NCBI GenBank assembly: GCA_030267565.1
Contig: BRXU01000006.1
Coordinates: 2,344,001-2,408,000 of the forward strand
DNA from: Pleodorina starrii
Lineage: Eukaryota > Chlorophyta > Chlorophyceae > Chlamydomonadales > Volvocaceae
Length of the DNA: 64,000 bases
Reading direction: 5' to 3'
Part shown: positions 45,901 through 56,623 of the stretch, in pieces
How the letters are laid out: each line of letters starts with the position of its first letter
Position numbering within the stretch: position 1 is the stretch's first letter
The notes under the pieces: generated by a model
What the model saw: the letters and a program-made list of their open reading frames with translations, nothing else
Told to the model about the DNA's origin: nothing
Databases searched by the model: none
Made by a program: the position numbers and the translations under genes

Positions 45901-48627
45901 CTGCTGCCCGCTGTCTTTTACCGCCACCCGCCCCTCTTCCCCGCCCGTCCTCCTCTCCTCCCCCGCAGCCCCAACCGTGCGGATCTGGGAAGATCCTTCT
46001 TCCCCAACACCTCCTTCTCCGTCGCCTTCACTGCGCCCTGTGACACAACCGGTAAGCCAAAGGGCTGGCCCCTGCCCGCGCCCCTGCCCCTGCCCGCGCC
46101 CCTGCCCCTGCCCCTGCCCGCGCCCCTGCCTCTGCCCGCGCCCCTGCCCCTGCCCGCGCCCCTGTCTTTGCCCGCGCCCCTGCCCCTGCCCGCGCCCCTG
46201 CCCCTGCCCGCGCCCCTGCCCGCCCTTGCCTGCTGGACATAGGTCATTCCGCAGGATACGCCACACCCGCAACTGTCCTCCGCCCATCGCGACCTCTCGT
46301 GCAACTCCGTTCCTCCTCCCACCCCGGGCTCGCACAACCCCGGGCTCGCACATCTCCGCCCTTCCCTGCTCGTCCTCGTGCCCCTCCTGACCGTGTTCCC
46401 TGCCGGCACACGCAATGGTGCACCCCAGCCCTCCCCCACGTTACCGTTACCCGGCGTGACCCCGGTTCCTCCCACGGCCCGACAGGCGATATTCAGTTCC
46501 GAGTGACGTCCGCGTCGATGTGGTCCGCGGAGGGGCCGGCCCCGCGCTGGGCCCAGTCGGAGCTGTCGGTGGCGGTGGCGGTGGACTCCGACGACTGCTC
46601 GGCAGCCGCCGGCACCGGTAGCAGTTGCGGGGGCGGTGAGTCGGAAGGAATCCGGGCGCGAGTGAGGGTCGAAGGAGGGCCGAATGGCGCGGGCAGGGAC
46701 CGGGGCTGAGCTGGCGGCGGCGGTGGCGGCGGTGCTGCCGCGCTAAGGTGCGGGGAGGATGCGCGCGAGGAGCAGGGCTTGCGAAGGCCGACTCACGCGT
46801 GATCAACACCGTAGATACAAGGATTAGCGAAACGCGCAGTGTTTTTGACCAGGCCGCGCTCCGACTCCCCAATGGGACAATAATGTGTGACGAGTGGTTT
46901 ACCACAGTGGGCCCCCATCCCCGCATGGCCGCATGCGTGTGCCATCTGGGTCCCAGCCAGTCCCTAGACTAGAAAAGGTGGGGAAGCTAAAAGCATAAGA
47001 GACCCGAGATCCGAGATCCGGGGTTGGGGCTGGGGCTGGGGCTGGGGCTGAGGCTGGGGGAGGGGGGGTGTGATTGTCGTCCGCACCCACCCGCGTGGAC
47101 GGCAAACGGAGGGCTGCCGGCGGTGCGTGGGTGGACGCGTGAGCAGCACGCACGGGGGCGTGTGCCTACGGTAGCTGCCTTCGGCAAATCAAACAGCGTC
47201 TGCCAAAAGTTGTTGGATCTGTATGCATCTTGGTCAGTTTTGTTTGTTGGTTGCTGGTGTTTAGATTTTTGAACGTCGCCCCGGGCGGTGAGGTCAGGTC
47301 CGGCTCGGTCGAATCGGGTCTGAGGCCTTGCTTCGGTACATCGGTGGCGGTAGTGTGTGTATCCCTGGACGCCACAGCGCGCCCCGCCCATGTTTGTTGT
47401 TGAGAGTTGCTGTAGTGCAGTTGCTGTAGTGCTGTAGTGCTGTTGCTGTAGTGCTGTTGCTGTCGATATATCAGAGAGAAGGGATGTTCCCTGCCGGCGT
47501 GCCGGCCGGTGGCTGTAACTGCTGACGTGCCTGGGTGCTGCATTGCTGCTTACCTGCACCGCCTCGCACCGCCGCACTGTCACCGACGGTCGCGCACTCC
47601 TCCCCCTCACAAAACATAATTAAACATACATAGACACGACGAAGGGAGGTAAGATACATTCAGCGCTGTCTTCCTTGGAAGGGTCTGGCCAGCTTGGGCC
47701 TTTATGTGTCCAGCGTGTGTGTCCTGATCAGGATCTGGAGTATTGTGAGCCGCCAGTGGGGTTACGCCAGCCCTGGGAACCCTTGCAAGGTGCCTGTCTC
47801 TCCGTGCCTTGCGGCTCTGGCCGAACCCACCACCGCCCCTTTCTGCCCCCCAACTCGTTTCCCTTCTGTCACACGCACCCTGCCTTTGCGGTAGTCCCGC
47901 GCCTTCTCTCTCCGCGCGCGGTGTGGCTAATGCTTCCATTCGGGGGCTCCACCCTATCTGCCGTACCCTTCCGCCCTCACCCTCAGGGAACCCGCCTCCG
48001 TCACCCCCGCCACCGCCGCCGCCACCGCCACCCCCGCCTTCGCCACCGCCGCCGCCGCCGTCGCCGTCGCCGTCGCCGTCGTCACCGCCCGCGCCATCGC
48101 CACCACCTCCGCCTTCGCCCCTGCCGCCTTGGGACCCACCATCGCCCTCACCGCCAACGCCCCAGCTGCCGAGCGTAACGCCACTATCGCCACCGCTGCG
48201 GCCCCCACAGTCGTCTCCCACTCCTCCCACGCCGTCGACCGTGCCGCCACCATTCCTGCTACTTCCACCACCACCACCACCACCACCGCCACCACCGCCA
48301 CCACCACCACCCTCGTCATCGCTGCCGCCGCCATCATTGCCGCCAACTCCAGCGTCAACTCCAGAAGGCATCCCGGAATCCCCGAAAGGCTTCCCGCCGC
48401 GTTCCGCGGCGCCGGCGGAGGCGACCGGCCCGTCGCGATCGCCGTCGCCAGCCTCCTCCGGCTCCGAAACCACCGCCACCACCGCCGTCGCCACCTCCTT
48501 CGGCGGCGCGGTTGCCGTCACCGTCGTGGCCGCCGCCGCCGTGGCCTTCTACCGCCGCCGGGGCGGCCGCTGCGGCCGCAACTTGCGCCGGAACGACTCG
48601 GGCGGCGACAGCTCCATGATGGCCTAG
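42964..48627 (+). CDS. Secreted/anchored protein: Reeler-like module, Pro-rich stalk, TM
   Basis: Probable cell-surface or wall glycoprotein. Seven exons: 42964-43138, 44097-44211, 44733-44811, 45168-45265, 45969-46051, 46486-46635, 47987-48627; all GT-AG, phases agree, 446 residues. Residues about 35-58 are hydrophobic (TRALALLAVCLLALGRLPP), a signal peptide or anchor. The module at about 60-240 has paired cysteines (GASCTSHPDRD, KACPGAQYTLT, FTAPCDTTGDIQFRVTSA, VDSDDCSAAAG) and resembles Reeler domains in its APCxxxGDIxFRVT end. This is a pattern match, not proven homology. Then comes a PPSPPPPP stalk of the hydroxyproline-rich kind found in pherophorins. A membrane span (GGAVAVTVVAAAAVAFY) and a basic tail (RRRGGRCGRNLRR) follow. 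A TGTAA lies at 49314-49318. The downstream paralogue at 51693-54366 has identical lengths for exons 2-5. Confidence 0.75.
43195..43312. repeat. 12-bp minisatellite TGGCTGCTACAG in first intron
   Basis: About nine tandem copies of TGGCTGCTACAG with few changes lie in intron 1 of the anchored surface-protein gene. Confidence 0.8.
45433..45740. repeat. Very long TGG trinucleotide tract (~308 bp)
   Basis: About 100 TGG units with one interruption near 45541-45560 lie in intron 4 (45266-45968) of the anchored surface-protein gene. The transcript would contain a long UGG/GUG run. The V-, G- and W-only frames across it are artefacts. Confidence 0.95.
46070..46232. repeat. CCCCTGCCCGCG minisatellite in intron 5
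   Basis: Tandem CCCCTGCCCGCG and CCCCTG units fill most of the left half of the intron at 46052-46485 of the anchored surface-protein gene. Confidence 0.8.
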
Positions 48628-51600
48628 CTGAGAACTGGGAGGCAGGCTTGGGGTCGGCCGCGGCCGTTCAGCCCCCGCTCCTTCCCTCGCCCTCCGCCGG
48701 CGTGCAATCAAGCTGCGGGGTACGGACATCGCCGCTGGCCAACAACCGCCAACAACCGCCAACATCCACGTTTAGAGGAGCTGCCGGCAGAGCCGGGTCG
48801 CCGCGTCGCCGCGTCGTCACCGCGGCGCGTGTGGAGGGTGTTGCACCTGCCTTCGACGAGGCTCGCGGTGGGGTGTCAGGCGAGTGGAGCCTTATTAGGC
48901 CATTGGGGCCTAATTACATGTTATTTCATATAATATTTATATACGTACGAAATATTGCGAATTGTTAGCGGACGGACGGAGGGAGGGAGGGACAGACGGA
49001 CATTGTTTTGGAGGGGGTCAGCGTCCGGTGTTGCTGTCACCTGTCGTTTGGCCCTCTTCCGCGCCCACCCTCGGAGTACCGTAAATGGCGGTACGCGAGG
49101 CTCAATGAAGGGCTCAGGAGAGCCGCTCTCGGATGTTGTCGAGGTTGCGTCGGTGAGCGGTCCTGCGGTACAGATGCGGGCACCAGAAGCTCTGTTGTGA
49201 GGTGTAAAGATGGGAAGCTAGCTCACTGGGGCGTCGTGGCCTGCCGCCGTCAAGCGCCGATAAGTTTATTTGTGCGTACGACGGAAGTTTCAGCAATGAC
49301 TGCGAGTACTGAGTGTAATTAATTTCACTGCGCGTGTCACTGCGCGGTATGGTAGGAGCGGGTTTTTGCCTCTTCAGTGGGAGGGAGTGCTAGCCACGTA
49401 GTCAGCAGGCGGAGGATCACACCTCGTGCATCCGCGTCGAGCTGCATGTACGATAATCATTGTAGGGGGCTGTTGTTGTTGTCGTCGTCGACGGAGTTTT
49501 TGTTGCTGTTGTTGCTGTTACATGGGGTTCCAGACGCACCAATACTACCTACTGTCACACACACACACTAGACACTACTGAAGGCGTTGGTTTTGGCAGG
49601 TGTGTGTTTTTGTTTGCGACGAACGCGTACGTACCGGTACCTGCTGCTGCCCTCCAGCAAAATGGGGCGCCTGAGTGCCGTACGTCGTACGCATCTGTCG
49701 TTGATGGCAGTGGATGGGCGGTCATGAGTGGGTCGTGCATTCATTCAGCAGTCATTGGGCCGTGACGTGCTGTGCTGTGCTGTGCTGCTGGGGGAGCGGA
49801 TCCTGCCGCGGGACTGCGCTGTGCATGACGATTAGGGAGCACTGCCCCCGCACTGTTGGGGGGGTTATCCACGTATAGGCCGGAGCCCGTGAACGGTAAA
49901 AGTAACGAAAGAAGGTCGTCTCGTCTGCAAAAGAACAGCGAGGCAAGCTTGCCAACAGCAGAGGACGTGATATACAAACCGAGAGGGTGTAGCAAGTACG
50001 AGCCGAGCCGCCACGGTGTCGAAGCGCGCCGATGGGGGGGGTTGCTGTTGTTGTTGTTTTTGTTACAGTGTGTTCCTCGTTGCTGCGTGTTGACACGTCC
50101 AGTCGAAGCAAAGTGGTTGCCGCGCTTGCGCCGTTGTTCGCGGACGCCGTCAGTTGGGCGTCCTGCTGCAACCGGAGTGCAGCCGCCGATGCGTGAACGC
50201 CGATGTGTGACCGTGCGGCTTTTTGGACCAGCAAGCAGCAACGTTCCTTTTTCCAGGTTAGGTTCGGTTCGGTAGAGATGTGTTTTTGCATGCTGTCGTT
50301 GTTGTTTAGCTAAACTTGGCCAACTTGGACGAGGCATGGCACGACTGCCCACTTGAGGACGGTTGCCCCCCGCCGGGGGGGGGGCGTTGGGGGCGACAGT
50401 CTGACAATACACAAGTCTGACACAACCCGTTGAACTTCAACCCGTACGACCATCCGTACGACCACCCGTGGATGGGTGCACAAAGGATACGGCGGTGCGC
50501 TCCCAATCTGAAGCTCTTCAAATCGAGACCCTTGTGGTTGTTGCAGTGGGGCTTCTTCGGCCCCTCGTTAGGAGGAGGGTAGAGCCGGCAGGCCAGCTGG
50601 CTATGGGCATCTGGCCAGATGGGTCACTGGGAAGTGCCCTCCCCTGCGGCTGTAAGCGAGGGGGGGGGACGGCTCTTCCCACTTACTTTCCTTTTCACGT
50701 GGAATGGAGGAGGAATGCGAGCACAGGCAGCACACGACTGGCCAAGAATCAGGAGCATTTTGTGGGGCATGCAGGCGAAGAGTGGAATGCATGGCGGCAC
50801 GCCGGCAGCAGGGCCGCGGCAAACACAGCGGCCCGTGTCACGGTGTCAGGCGCTCCGGTGAAATCCGGCTGGGGCAACACACACGCCTCAATCATCAGGC
50901 CGCCTCATCAGGCTTGTGTCTAGAGAGGTTGCAATCAAGCGTCTGCCAGTGAAGCAATGCAGCCGCTTTAAGCTGCTCCGTTAACTGCCCACATCCTCAG
51001 CTGGGAGCCTGGGACTGCGGCGTTGGCTCCCATGCGGTCTTGCAGTGTCCTGCGCGGAATGCACCAACCGGCGACGGCCGGCGGCAGCGCGGCTCCCTGC
51101 ACTTCGAGCGCACGGGCAAGGGCCTGCACCGCTTCCAAAGAGCACAGACACAGGCAAGAAATTCCATGTATCAGTAACAGAGGCTGTCGAAGACCGGTTC
51201 CTGCGTCGTGTACAGTCAGGACGGTTGGATTGGTCGGTTGAGGCGGTTCGCGTCCATGACAGACGCGCTACGGCTAATCCCGTAATGCGAGTCCAAAAGG
51301 ACCTCCGACGATCCGTATTGCCTTGAAGCGAGTAACGTATTAGGTGTAGTTGAGTTTCTGGTTCGTAAAAGGCATTCCTGTTTTGGCAAGTGACTGTCGG
51401 CGACGACTGTTGCCGCCAGCCAGCCGCTGCTTGGACGAGGCGAGGCAACCGCCAGGCGACGCGATCGGGTCTGCTGCTGCCTCGGCAGTACATCAGACTG
51501 CGGCTTTCGTATTTCTCCCACAATCTTTAGTACTACCGATATATAATGTAACGACACCAAGAATGCAACTTCCCGTTGCATGTAGTACCAAGCCACATAC

Positions 51601-51692
51601 AGGAACCGCTTGTGAACTTAACACCCGAACGGCGACAAGCGAGCTTTTGACAAGAATTTGGGTCTCCGACACGCGCCGCAATTCGCACGACT
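48628..51692. other. Region between the two surface-protein paralogues
   Basis: Contains the 3' part of the first paralogue, an AT-rich stretch at about 48900-48965, a TTG-rich run at about 49465-49520 and a second one at about 50040-50062. The shared motif GGTTATCCACGTATAGGCCG lies at 49863-49882. No gene with a recognisable domain was found in either strand. The right edge should hold the promoter of the second paralogue. Confidence 0.5.
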
Positions 51693-54366
51693 ATGTCATC
51701 GTCGGCCAGACAGCAGCGCCCCGCCGGCCTCACGGCCTTGACTCGGCTGCTGCTGCAGCTGTTGGCTGCGCTGCTCGCCCTGGGCCACCTCCCGGCAGGT
51801 GGGTGGGGTGGGTGGTTGAGTGGGCGGGGGCAGGGAAAGGAAAAGGCGGGCGCGGCGTTGCGGCACCTCGTATCCCCGTGTGCCGGGTCGGGTGGCCCCC
51901 TCCCGAATCGCTCCATTCTGGATTTTCTCGCTGTTGGCCAAGGAGGATCTACCTGCTCGCCCCCCGCATGCACCGAGCCCGGAATCAGCTCGACGACTAC
52001 TCGATTCGCGCACCGAACCCAGATCTCATAAGGCTACTCGCACCTCACCAGGCCTGCTCCCGACCTGTCCCGACCTGGCCCTGCCTCACCCCCCCTTTCT
52101 CTCCCTCCCCACACTTCCGCCCCCTCCCTCTCTCAGCCTCCGCCCGGCCCAGCTACTTCACGCTGTACGTTCCCGGGGCCTCATGCACCTCGCACCCGGA
52201 CAGGGATCTCAAGGGACTGGGCGCACCCCACGGGACACCCAAAAAGGACGTGTGAGTACCAACATGCCAGCAGCCCAGTACCCGTACATCTGGCGCCGCT
52301 ACTTCTAGCCGGCGGGCCGCTGCCATCTGACTGCACGTGTTAGTCGCCCCCGGCCTTTCCCGCCCCCTTCCCGTTTATTTGCCTCTGGCCCTCTGCCCTG
52401 CGTCGCCGATCCTTCAGATCCATCAGCTTCACACTCCGCAACGCCACCGGAGCGCCCGTCTGCAAAGTATGCCCGGGGGAACAACTCACACTCAAGGTGA
52501 GCCACAGCCACAGTGTTTGTGTCTGCCGTGCTACCGGTATGCGCGCCGGCCTCCCGCGTCACGTAACCGGAGCCGACCGGGATAGCTTTGCTTAATTTGC
52601 CGTCACGTACAGGAAGAGTAGCGTGTGCCTGGGGCGGCGGGCAGGGGGCCGCAGAGCAGCTTTGCGGCAGCGGCAGCCAGGGCATGCGCCAAAACCCATT
52701 TACGCCGATCGGACCCTGTCCAACAACCCAGACCCAGACCGACCAGCTGGTTCATTGGTTCTCTTTTCCCGCAGGTTTCCTTCCCCCAGGCGCGTCTGGC
52801 CCTGTTGACCGCCTCCCAGGGGAGCTTTGCGTCGCTACCCTCCTCCGAAACCCAAATCAACACACCCCGCTGGTGAGCCGTCTTGTGTGGGGGCTGGGGG
52901 AGGGGAAGGAGGGAAATTGGTGAGATGGCGATGTGCATTGGTAAAATCTGAGATGGAAAGTGAATTAATCTTACGACCTAGATTTTGTAATTGTATCTTG
53001 TAACGAGGCGTATCGGCTATCTGGGTGTCATGATGCGCTAGGGGCTAAGTGACGATGTTCGGTGGGGGAAGGGAACGGCCCCTGAGCGCCCTCTTGCGCG
53101 GTTCCTCGGCCATGACTGGCAACGGCTGCTCCCGCTCGCATGCTGGTAGAACTTCCCACCGCCAAAACGCGCCGGCTACCCTCACACACTCGAGGCAGCG
53201 TGCGTGCGCGCCTGCCGCCAAGCGTGTCGTAAGCTATGGCCAGACCCACCCACCTGCCGCCCCGATAATGGTGTAGGACATGTATTGGCTCGTGCCCCTC
53301 GTTCTGATCACCCGCTTTGCCTTCCTCGGATACTTCGCTGCGACTCTGTTCCCGCAACCCGCCCCACTGCCCAACCTCTCCCGCCACCCCGCCACCCCGC
53401 GCCCCCTCTACCCTCCCCCGCAGCCCCAACCGTGCAGATCTGGGCCGGTCCATGTTCCCCAACAAAGCCTTCACCGTCGCCTTCACCGTGCCCTGTGACG
53501 CAACCGGTGAGCCAAAGTGCCCAACCCCTGCCATCCTTGTGCACGCGCGACTGGGCGGGTGCGTGCGCTTCTTGGCAATGCCCGTCGGTGCTGGGGCACC
53601 AACACTGAGGCACGAAAGTGTTCCGGGCTGTTTGGCGTGCCCCCATGTCGCCGAGCAGGGTGCACAGACCCAACCAGCTACCACAGCCCGTCCGCGGCAC
53701 TTACTCCTGGACTCGAGGCCAGACTCAGCCCGGGAGCTTCCACCCGCCGCCTGTATGTCGCAGCCCCACCGCCGGGCTGCTCCCCACATCCAGTGACCCT
53801 CCCTCCGCTGCCACCTACCAGCCTCCGCTTGGTTCTGCCTCCCGCTTAAGCGCTTATGCGCCCATGGCATGTGAGGATGTGACGCATGCGCGCACCCGAG
53901 TCCTGCCCCAGTCCCTCCCCGTTACCTCGTTACCCCGTCAATCGTTCCGCGCAGGCGACATTCAGTTCCGAGTGACTTCCGCCACCACGCCGCGGAAGGG
54001 CCGAGGGCGCCCCGGCCAGTGGGCCCAATCGGAGCTGTCGGTGGCGGTGGACTCCGACGACTGCTCGGCAGCCGCCGGCACCGGTAGCAGTTGCGGGGGC
54101 GGTGAGTCGGAAGGAATCCGGGCGCGAGTGAGGAGCGAAGGAGGGCCGAATGGGGGGGGGCCAGGGACTGTTGCTGGGTTGGCGACGGCGGCGATATATT
54201 AATACTGCCTGGGGTGCTGTGACCCGCGCCATCATCCTGATGGTGAAACTGATTTCCGCTGTTGATGTGCGGCGATGCGCCCTCAGGCGGTCCGTCCATG
54301 ATCTCTCCGCCGCCGGTCCCACCCTCGGCACCGCCGCTTCGGCCAGCGTCGCCACCGGCGCCATAA
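51693..54366 (+). CDS. Secreted paralogue lacking stalk and TM anchor
   Basis: Tandem paralogue of the gene at 42964-48627. Seven exons: 51693-51798, 52137-52251, 52418-52496, 52775-52872, 53424-53506, 53955-54101, 54287-54366; all GT-AG, phases agree, 235 residues. Exons 2-5 are 115, 79, 98 and 83 bases, exactly as in the paralogue, and exon 6 is three bases shorter. The signal-type N terminus is LTRLLLQLLAALLALGHLP. The same cysteine-bearing blocks follow: GASCTSHPDRDLKGLG, VCKVCPGEQLTLK, FTVPCDATGDIQFRVTSA and VDSDDCSAAAG. N-glycosylation is possible at NAT in LRNATGAP. The last exon gives only a short tail, SPPPVPPSAPPLRPASPPAP, with no membrane span, so the product should be released. 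The last exon is the least certain; the anchor could have been lost or lie in an unread exon. Confidence 0.72.
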
Positions 54367-56623
54367 CCATCCCTACCGCTGGGGTCTTCTGCTCCCTCCT
54401 TGACCCCTCCCGCCGCCGCTGCCACCGAGCGAACGCAATGGTTACCGTACCCACAACGGTATCGTCGCTCATAACTATATAACATTTCCGAAACCCAGGC
54501 AAAGTTGCGCATAAATTATATTTGTCAGGAGGTGCGTGACTTCGGAAAACTGTCGTCAGGTAGTCGCCGCGGCGGCGGCCCTAGCCGGAACCGGTGGCAA
54601 AGGCAGGCGGGGCCCGGTCGACAGCGAAGGCAATTGGCAATAAGGGCGGCAGCGGCGGGAAGAGGGGCATTGAGAGGGACGAGGATGGCGACTAGGGTAG
54701 CGAGGGGGAAGGGGGCAGCAGTTGGGGGGCGGTTGCGCGACTCCGACCAATAATTCCTTCCTGGGGGTGCGCAACTCTGGAAGTTAATACAGAGATCGAC
54801 CACATGTACGGAGCTTGCGCTGGCCGTCAATTGAAGAATGAGCGTGTCTTACGCCAGCGTTTTGTCACGTGAAGCTGGCTGCCGCGAGGCTGGGATGTGC
54901 ACCGCGCGAAGCCTGTTCGTCCCCGTGTTGAGTGTGGGCTGTGGGGTGACGTAGCCACGTTTGCACTAGGTGGTAGATGGCTACCGTACCCGCAGGGTAT
55001 TGTCGCGCGTAAATGAATTCTCTGAAACTCATGCGAAGCCGGGACCGTTGGCACACGCAAGCGGGGGCCACCGGTCCAAGAGCCGAGGCAAGAGCCGCGA
55101 AGGCGGCAGCAGCAGGCGGGAGTGGCAGTGAGGGGGGAGTGGATGGCGCCTGGGGTAGCGAGGGAAGAGGGGGGAAGCGATGGGGAGCCGGTTGCGCGGC
55201 TCATAAGTATAGTTCCTTCCAGGGGTGCGCGAATCTGTAACATAAAAAATGAATACAAAATTCCTACAACCGATTCCTGCATGCATACTCTCCGCAGATT
55301 TTGGAGTTTTTGCCGCGGCTGCGCAGGGGGGACGTGTACCGGTACACATGTCGTGCCGTGTCAGGCAATCAACGCATGCTACCCTTCCTGTGCGGCCAAC
55401 CATCTCATTTGCAGCGCTTGCGGCGCGCGAGGGGAGGCGGGGCACAGAAGGTTGCCATCATACCCCGTGCAGCCGGACCTGTCGAGCTCGTCGTCGGTAA
55501 ACTGTCGCTCTGTGCTTGCGACGGAATGGCGCGGGAGGGGTGCGACCGCGCATTGCTTCGTAATCTGAAACGCGTGCATGTTCGCATGATGGACGCGTCA
55601 TCCCGTGCTGAGTTTAAAACTCATTTCGACACCAACACTGGTGCCCCCTCAATGATTACAGATCGTTGTGTTTTCCGTATCATGACAGGAGCATCCAAAT
55701 GACGTGTTGCAAACCATTTTGGAAACCCGAGGCGTCATGTGAAAGCCCACGAAACCAGTCCATGCATCCACGGGGCGAAATGAGGACCTGCCCATGTCCG
55801 AGCGTTATAGACGTCAAATACTGCCACGCGTCACATCGTGTCGTAACAAAAAACACATCGGTAGCACGGGCCCTGCCGTCTCCATCGCCGCCGCCCACCC
55901 AAGACGCATCCAAGCGCTGCTGCTGCCATTGTATGTGCAATGCAGATACGAGTTCTTACCTCCCATCCCAACTACTGTTTACCCCGTTGAGCCAAAAATG
56001 GGACTCAAGTATCGTGGTTGCGGCTTGGTACAGCTGCACAGTATTTTGTCCCCGTCACAACGTGTATGTACAAAGTCACTGACGCACATTGCATGAGAAA
56101 TGCGACGATCGCGCGACACAACGAACCGAGTTCCCTACCATCGGGATGGAAACCATAGCGGCACACGCAGGGGACCGTTGCCACTGGAAGCTTCTGGGCC
56201 ATAGCCTACTAGCCGCGCCGCTGCGTCTTGTTGGCACCCGAGGGGCCGGTTCCGTGGCTTCGGCGCCGCTTCCCAGCTGCGGCGCCGTCGTGTGGGCCCC
56301 CGCACTCCCGATGCGGCATAAGGCACTCCTCCGGTGCAACCCGCGAGCACATGTTCTTCCAGTCATCTTCGTGAAACTGCGGTGACGGAAAAGAGAGAGG
56401 ATTGGGGGTGCATTATTAGGACAGCTGCCCTGTACCAGCCCTCGCAGCTGGCCAACGATGAAACATGCGAATTTCATCGGAACCGTGCCAGCCTTTCTCG
56501 TACTACCTTACTCGTATTGAGGCCTCCCTCTCTATGCTATCAGTCACTCCTTGAGCGGGCTCTGGGATGCGCGCTCTGAATCTGCTCACGTCGGGAATAT
56601 ACCCGGCGCCTGTATCCCATATT
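54367..56623. other. Intergenic region with a diverged repeat pair
   Basis: Besides the direct repeat pair (54438-54786 and 54977-55242) no gene was supported. A plus-strand frame at 55301-55702 has no recognisable domain. A TGTAA at 55236-55240 could end the transcript of the surface-protein paralogue, about 870 bases after its stop. The right edge borders the 3' end of NSE4. Confidence 0.5.
54438..55242. repeat. Two diverged direct copies of an unknown ~270-350 bp repeat
   Basis: Copy 1 is about 54438-54786 and copy 2 about 54977-55242. Both begin ATGGYTACCGTACCC, share TTCYSTGAAAC-like and GGGTAGCGAGG blocks, and end near AGTTCCTTCCWGGGGTGCGC. Neither has a coding frame or visible terminal repeats. 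It could be a non-autonomous mobile element or a local duplication. Confidence 0.6.

Noticed and set aside
55301..55702. Plus-strand 133-residue frame between the surface-protein paralogue and NSE4
   Set aside because: The opening codon is not clearly an ATG, no domain was recognised, and no splice partners were found.
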